A stretch of DNA of 64,000 bases from Anaerolentibacter hominis (GTDB lineage: Bacteria > Bacillota > Clostridia > Lachnospirales > Lachnospiraceae), in assembly GCF_032380675.1 (NCBI RefSeq), contig NZ_JAWDIX010000001.1, positions 1,674,001 to 1,738,000 of the forward strand. Direction: 5' to 3'. The notes beneath the pieces were generated by a model. It saw only the letters and a program-made list of their open reading frames with translations, was not told the origin of the DNA and made no database searches. The position numbers were made by a program, and so were the translations under genes. This document shows positions 59,832 through 64,000 of the stretch, piece after piece. Numbering within the stretch: position 1 is the first letter of the stretch; each line of letters opens with the position of its first letter.

Positions 59832-60836
59832 TCAGGTACTTTTTCGTTTCATCAGCTTCACCGGCATCACATACTCCCTTTTCCTGGGGTATTTTCCATT
59901 CATCATATCCACCAGCAGCATGACCGCCAGCTTTCCCATTTTCTGATAGGGCTGGAGAATCGTCGTAACCGGGGGATTTGCCGCTTCCAGAATTGCGCTG
60001 GCATCATATCCGATTATCTTGAACTGTTCAGGCACCTTGATCTCCATCTGGTTCATTGCCCGCAGCGTTCCGATCGCAAAGCTGTCATTCATACAGAATA
60101 TCCCGTCTGCTTTTCGCTCCTTCCAAAAGTCCTGCATTGCCCTGCAGCCTGCTTCAATGCTCACAGTATCTACATGCATAATCAGACTTTCATCCACCGG
60201 AATACCGGCCTCATCCAACGCCTGCCTGTAGCCCTCATACCGTTCAAGATGGGTATAATTGCGATCTGACATCATGACGGCTATTTTCCGGCAGCCCTTC
60301 CTGATCAGCTCTGATGCGGCCAGATACCCGCCTGCCTCATTATCACTCTCGATAATCACAGACCTGCTGTTGGCTTTCCTCACACTCTGTCCCGGGTCCG
60401 TATCCAGATAAATGGTGGGTATATCCAGTGTGTACGGATTCTCAAATGTAGACCGGTAAATATGAACCAGCCCGCTCACCTGCTGGGAACGAAGCATCTC
60501 CAGACACTGCTTCTCCATCTTGGCATCCCGGTTTGTATTACATATGATAGTAGAGTAACCGGCTTCAAACATCCCCGTTTGAATTTCCAACGCAATCTTG
60601 GAGAAAAAATCACCGGTGATATCCGGTATAATCACTCCAATGGTAGAACCCCGGCTGGTCCGCAGCCCTTTGGCCAGCATATTAGGTACATAGTGATTCT
60701 CCTCCATTATCTTTCTGACCCGCTCTTCTGTCTCTCTGGAAAACCTCCCGCTCTGATTTATGATACGGGACACTGTAGCCACAGAAACGTCTGCCAGGTC
60801 GGCAATCTGTTTGATTGAGATCTTTTCCTGCTGCAT
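59832..60836 (-). CDS. LacI-family transcriptional regulator
   Basis: 334 residues: an N-terminal LacI helix-turn-helix (SIKQIADLADVSVATVSRIIN, then hinge VPNMLAKGLRTSRGSTIGV) and a RbsB-like sugar-binding core (IPDITGDFFSKIA). The two operators upstream of the sugar-binding-protein gene and one in its own promoter indicate that it is a repressor of both. The ligand is probably the sugar carried by the 58278 protein. Confidence 0.92.
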   Translation of the reverse strand: MQQEKISIKQIADLADVSVATVSRIINQSGRFSRETEERVRKIMEENHYVPNMLAKGLRTSRGSTIGVIIPDITGDFFSKIALEIQTGMFEAGYSTIICNTNRDAKMEKQCLEMLRSQQVSGLVHIYRSTFENPYTLDIPTIYLDTDPGQSVRKANSRSVIIESDNEAGGYLAASELIRKGCRKIAVMMSDRNYTHLERYEGYRQALDEAGIPVDESLIMHVDTVSIEAGCRAMQDFWKERKADGIFCMNDSFAIGTLRAMNQMEIKVPEQFKIIGYDASAILEAANPPVTTILQPYQKMGKLAVMLLVDMMNGKYPRKREYVMPVKLMKRKST

Positions 60837-60920
60837 CCGGCCGCTCCTTTCTGCCCTCTTTTGTATCTTCCTGCATAATTACGCATCCATATAATGTAAA
60901 TCGTTCTTCCGTCCAGGTGC

Positions 60921-60964
60921 GTAAACGTTTACTTTAGTATAAAAGAATTCCCAGTCTCTGTCAA
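60921..60964 (-). promoter_or_regulatory. Promoter and operator of the LacI gene
   Basis: TTGACA (60959-60964), a 17-bp spacer and TATACT (60936-60941) on the minus strand; the perfect operator TAAACGTTTA (60922-60931) covers the expected transcription start. This predicts autorepression. Confidence 0.75.
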
Positions 60965-60976
60965 CTTGCTGAATTA

Positions 60977-61849
60977 TTATTTCCGTTCTGCCGGGATACT
61001 GATACGGATAATGGTATCCTCCATTCTCGCCACCGCCAGCGGAGGGAGCAGATCCTGCTCACAGACAGGTCCGCAGGGTTTCCAATTATTCTTGTTCAGA
61101 TATTGAAGCAGAATCCGGTAGGATTCACCGATCGTTCTCCGGCTCCCTCTGTGATCAATCACTCCATAAGTTCCGGCAGGCAGCGTTTTCAGAAGGCTGC
61201 ATTGCTTTTTCCTCCCGATCCGGCAGAACAGAGATTCCAGACGATCGTACCGCTCCTCCTCAATATCCTCCAGGCGCAGCGTACGTCCGACCGTATACGC
61301 CTCCACGATCCCGTGGGCTGAACAATACTGGATCAGCCTGCTGTCTGTCAGTGCCAGATCCCGTTCTTCATAGGATCTTGGCAGTTCTGCTGCAATATGA
61401 TACTCTTCCGCTCTCTCCTCCGTTCTCGCCTTCCAGACCGTATGCTCCATAGCGTAGCGCGTCGCCTCTATCATGCCTCCCATCATCCGCTCCATGGATT
61501 CTATTTCCAGCCTCGCCGCCTTTAACTCTTCCCTGCGCTTTTCGATAATGGAAAGGAACCGGTCCGTGTTTTTTTCTTCCATATAACTTCTGATCTCTTT
61601 CAGTGACATTCCTGCCCTTTTCAGCACGCTGATTACCCGGAACACCAGGAATTGTCTGGGAGAATAAAAATGGTAGCCATTCTCTCTGATAATATCCGGT
61701 TTTAAAATACCGATCTCATTATAGTAAAACAGTGTATGCTTGGTGACCCCGCATATCGCGGCAAATTCTCCCGTTGTGAAATACTCCTTGTCCGCTCTCT
61801 GTTCGGAGCCGCCGGCTCCCTGATTTGTCCGCATACTGCCTAACCTCAT
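60977..61849 (-). CDS. MerR-family regulator with GyrI-like C-domain
   Basis: 290 residues. The MerR helix-turn-helix (YFTTGEFAAICGVTKHTLFY, then YNEIGILKPDIIRENGYHFY) is followed by a coiled coil (~120-150) and a C-terminal effector-binding domain. The divergent MATE gene starts 98 bp away, sharing an intergenic region in which a 19-bp-spaced promoter is seen. It probably activates the MATE exporter in response to a substrate of that exporter. Confidence 0.87.
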   Translation of the reverse strand: MRLGSMRTNQGAGGSEQRADKEYFTTGEFAAICGVTKHTLFYYNEIGILKPDIIRENGYHFYSPRQFLVFRVISVLKRAGMSLKEIRSYMEEKNTDRFLSIIEKRREELKAARLEIESMERMMGGMIEATRYAMEHTVWKARTEERAEEYHIAAELPRSYEERDLALTDSRLIQYCSAHGIVEAYTVGRTLRLEDIEEERYDRLESLFCRIGRKKQCSLLKTLPAGTYGVIDHRGSRRTIGESYRILLQYLNKNNWKPCGPVCEQDLLPPLAVARMEDTIIRISIPAERK

Positions 61850-61874
61850 TTTCTCGTCGTCTTCAAAATTACGC

Positions 61875-61905
61875 TTGACCGTCGTGTTACTCTATACTTT
61901 ATAAT
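61875..61905 (+). promoter_or_regulatory. MerR-type promoter of the MATE gene (19-bp spacer)
   Basis: TTGACC (61875-61880), a 19-bp spacer and TATAAT (61900-61905). A spacer two bases longer than normal is the hallmark of promoters activated by MerR-family proteins, which realign the two boxes. Confidence 0.7.
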
Positions 61906-61947
61906 ATACAAACGTGCGAATTTTTCAAGTGTTTAGGAGGAACTGAT

Positions 61948-63363
61948 ATGGAAACTGTCAGAAAAGAAAATAAAATGGGCACTATGCCCGTAAACAAATT
62001 GCTGCTTTCAATGTCCATCCCGCTGATGATTTCGATGGTGGTTCAGGCCTTGTATAACGTTGTTGACAGTGTGTTCGTTTCCCGCATCGGAGAAAATGCC
62101 CTCACTGCCGTTTCTCTGGCTTTCCCCATGCAGAATCTGATGATTGCTGTCAGCGGCGGGACCGGAGTAGGTATTAATGCTCTGCTTTCCAGGAGTCTGG
62201 GAGAGAAAAATTATGATCAGGCTAACCGGGCCGCCAGAAATGGAATTGTGTTTGAAGGCCTGAGCTGTCTGCTGTTTGTAGTGTTTGGCCTGTTCTTTTC
62301 CCGTATCTTCTTTACGGTACAGACAAACATTGAAGAAATCATAAATTATGGCCATGAATATCTGCTGATCTGCTGCGGCATATCTGTGGGGCTGTTCGGA
62401 CAGATGACATTCGAACGCCTCCTTCAGTCTACCGGCAAAACATTTTATACCATGATCACACAGGGAACGGGAGCCATTGTAAATATCATTATGGACCCCA
62501 TCCTGATTTTCGGATATTTTGGTTTCCCAAAAATGGGTGTTGCCGGTGCTGCTGCCGCCACGGTTCTGGGACAGTGCGTCGCAATGCTGCTGGCCGTCAT
62601 CTTTAATCTGAAAGTAAACAAAGAGATTTCCCTTTCCTTTAAAAAGTTTCGGATTGACTGGACCGTCGTTCGAAGGATCTATTCGGTCGGGCTTCCCTCC
62701 ATTATCATGCAGTCGATTTCTTCTGTCATGACCTTTGGGATGAACAAAATTTTAATGGTATTTACTTCTACCGCCACTGCTGTTTTCGGAGTCTATTTTA
62801 AATTGCAGAGTTTTATCTTTATGCCGGTTTTTGGACTTAACAACGGTATGGTCCCCATACTTTCCTATAATTACGGAGCGAAGAATAAAAAGAGGATTAC
62901 GCATACGATCCGGCTGAGCATCCTGTATGCGGTTCTCATTATGCTGGTCGGCCTTGCCGTCTTCCAGCTGCTGCCGGCTCAGCTTTTGAGAATGTTTAAT
63001 GCTTCCGAGTCCATGCTCTCCATTGGTGTGATTGCTCTGCGTCTGATCAGCCTCAGCTTCCTGTTCGCTGGTTTTTGTATCATCGCAGGTTCTGTATTCC
63101 AGGCTCTGGGAAACGGAATGATGAGTTTGATTGTCTCTGTGATCCGTCAGCTTGTGGTTCTTCTTCCAGCTGCTTATCTTCTCTCGAAGACAGGAGTTCT
63201 AAACTATGTATGGCTCTCCTTCCCCATTGCGGAGATTGCATCGGTTATTCTAAGCGCTCTGTTTCTGAAAAAAGTATTTGTGAAGGAAATTAATCCGCTG
63301 GGTGAAGTAACGGCAGAGAATGATCCTCAGGAACAGCTTGTGCTGGATTTAATGGAAGAGTAG
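61948..63363 (+). CDS. MATE-family efflux protein
   Basis: 471 residues with about twelve helices. The opening PVNKLLLSMSIPLMISMVVQ, then YNVVDSVFVSRIGENALTAV, is clearly homologous to the MATE protein at 5303-6658. The second half includes NYGAKNKKRI. AGGAGG lies before ATG 61948. Adjacent to, and probably controlled by, the divergent MerR regulator, it likely exports a toxic compound sensed by it. Confidence 0.93.
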   Translation: METVRKENKMGTMPVNKLLLSMSIPLMISMVVQALYNVVDSVFVSRIGENALTAVSLAFPMQNLMIAVSGGTGVGINALLSRSLGEKNYDQANRAARNGIVFEGLSCLLFVVFGLFFSRIFFTVQTNIEEIINYGHEYLLICCGISVGLFGQMTFERLLQSTGKTFYTMITQGTGAIVNIIMDPILIFGYFGFPKMGVAGAAAATVLGQCVAMLLAVIFNLKVNKEISLSFKKFRIDWTVVRRIYSVGLPSIIMQSISSVMTFGMNKILMVFTSTATAVFGVYFKLQSFIFMPVFGLNNGMVPILSYNYGAKNKKRITHTIRLSILYAVLIMLVGLAVFQLLPAQLLRMFNASESMLSIGVIALRLISLSFLFAGFCIIAGSVFQALGNGMMSLIVSVIRQLVVLLPAAYLLSKTGVLNYVWLSFPIAEIASVILSALFLKKVFVKEINPLGEVTAENDPQEQLVLDLMEE

Positions 63364-63386
63364 TATCCGACCTGTGTTCCCTACAT

Positions 63387-63416
63387 AAAGCGCCCGCTTT
63401 TTACAGCGGGCGCTTT
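63387..63416. terminator. Terminator between MATE and the collagen-like gene
   Basis: AAAGCGCCCGCT pairs exactly with AGCGGGCGCTTT around a 6-nt loop, between convergent genes. Confidence 0.75.
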
Positions 63417-63433
63417 GTCATCCTATAGAAATA

Positions 63434-64000
63434 TTAATCTCCCAGCCGCATCACGGTGAAAGCAGCTTCGTCAAAGGTAAATCCGGCCGCATCCGTTACC
63501 ACTTCAAGTGTGGTCGGAACCGTTGTCACCTGGAATGGTACGGAGAAGGACATTGTAGCCACTTCATTCGTTGAGGAGAATACATGCCGTGCGGAACCGC
63601 CTGCTATAGCGGCCCCATTTGCGTTCAGCTGTGCTGTAATGGAAGATGGAATTGTAGTCCCGGTGTTTGCCGCGATCGTCCCATGGAAGGTAGCCTGATA
63701 GATGCCTGGCTGATTAATTATAACATCACTGGAACCGGCGTTATGGGTAATCGAGCTTCCGGAAATCAGCGGTGTTTCATTAAATATCAGAGCTCCGCCG
63801 GCTGTTGTAGGCTGAGCTGACGTATCTACAGTGGCAAGTACTTCAGGTGTTCCGCCGCCGCCGTCATTTCCTCTTGGAATGACGAAGTCAAAAACGGCGT
63901 TCTCATCGGTTCCGGAATTTGTAACCTGTGCTTCCGTACCCGGATCACCGGTTGTCACCGATCCAATATTGATTGTAGCTGCTGCTCCGGTTGGACCTGT
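63434..64000 (-). CDS. Collagen-like (BclA-type) protein, C-terminal part
   Basis: The last 188 residues of a protein that continues beyond the window. The first visible residues TGPTGAAATINIGSV contain the end of a Gly-X-Y collagen-like tract; the rest is a beta-rich C-domain (DENAVFDFVIPRGNDGGGGT, then NQPGIYQATFHGTIAANTG) resembling the TNF-like head of exosporium glycoprotein BclA. Such proteins coat spores of Clostridia and Bacilli. Its presence suggests a spore-forming organism. No stop or frameshift is seen. Confidence 0.7.
   Translation of the reverse strand, partial: TGPTGAAATINIGSVTTGDPGTEAQVTNSGTDENAVFDFVIPRGNDGGGGTPEVLATVDTSAQPTTAGGALIFNETPLISGSSITHNAGSSDVIINQPGIYQATFHGTIAANTGTTIPSSITAQLNANGAAIAGGSARHVFSSTNEVATMSFSVPFQVTTVPTTLEVVTDAAGFTFDEAAFTVMRLGD

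Noticed and set aside
60977..61849. Assigning the divergent promoter region a defined MerR operator palindrome
   Set aside because: The 19-bp spacer is clear, but I could not find a convincing dyad in it, so only the promoter is reported.

Overview
The window looks like chromosomal DNA of an anaerobic, low-to-mid GC Gram-positive of the class Clostridia, most likely a gut Lachnospiraceae. That placement is an inference from several sequence features: AGGAGG-type ribosome binding sites almost everywhere; two lone tRNA genes without an encoded CCA; a tryptophan T-box leader; oxygen-defence genes typical of strict anaerobes (rubrerythrin, FprA-type flavodiiron protein, ferritin-like protein); a BclA-like collagen protein suggesting spore formation; and many short regulator-plus-transporter cassettes. 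I see no rRNA, CRISPR array, prophage or complete insertion sequence.

Layout. 1-4392 (mostly - strand): a stalk-domain protein fragment, then an envelope O-acylation cluster (SGNH hydrolase, DUF4358 lipoprotein, MBOAT acyltransferase, DHHW protein). 4640-12825: ferritin-like protein, MATE exporter, VTT membrane protein, AraC/GyrI regulator, diaminopentanoate-dehydrogenase-like enzyme, FprA flavoprotein, and an ECF sigma/RsiV-like anti-sigma pair with a recognisable autoregulatory promoter. 12967-18719: BspA-like leucine-rich-repeat protein, tRNA-Gly, an SDR, rubrerythrin, an MBL hydrolase and a patatin. 18894-25229: a sugar-acid operon (GntR/FCD regulator, KduD, 6-phosphogluconate dehydrogenase, FGGY kinase, KDPG aldolase, 2-hydroxyacid dehydrogenase) with two matching TTGT-NNN-ACAA operators. 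25491-34289: M18 aminopeptidase, a TrpB2-type tryptophan synthase beta chain behind a T-box with a UGG specifier, a PflX-like radical SAM protein, a Dabb protein, and a divergent three-gene ABC importer resembling TrpXYZ. 34482-48508: glycerol dehydrogenase, an ABC exporter, a YtrA-like GntR/ABC operon whose promoter sits inside a perfect operator, a frameshifted alpha-amylase, AzlCD, small unknown proteins, DegV, UppP, a WYL regulator and a YhhN protein. 48679-57229: tRNA-Ala; a hybrid histidine kinase translationally coupled to a solute-binding lipoprotein; a divergent regulator with two GntR-type helix-turn-helix domains; a CDF transporter; a YHYH/Ig-like secreted protein. 57333-64000: a LacI-controlled sugar-binding protein and 3-epimerase-like enzyme with three operators, a divergent MerR/MATE pair with a 19-bp promoter spacer, and the end of a collagen-like protein.

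The most unusual items are non-coding or combinatorial. A dispersed ~138-bp hairpin repeat is present in four full copies and one partial copy, always with a T-rich left flank, and resembles a non-autonomous IS200/IS605-type element. There is a ladder of four hairpins separated by near-identical TCTTTCAC spacers at 34349-34452, and a ~290-nt hairpin-rich segment between the T-box terminator and trpB. The alpha-amylase reading frame breaks at a run of eight G. The solute-binding protein/hybrid kinase/tandem-GntR module has no permease or ATPase beside it and looks like a sensory rather than a transport unit. No single segment can be proved from sequence alone to be a new system; that module and the repeat family are the best candidates.
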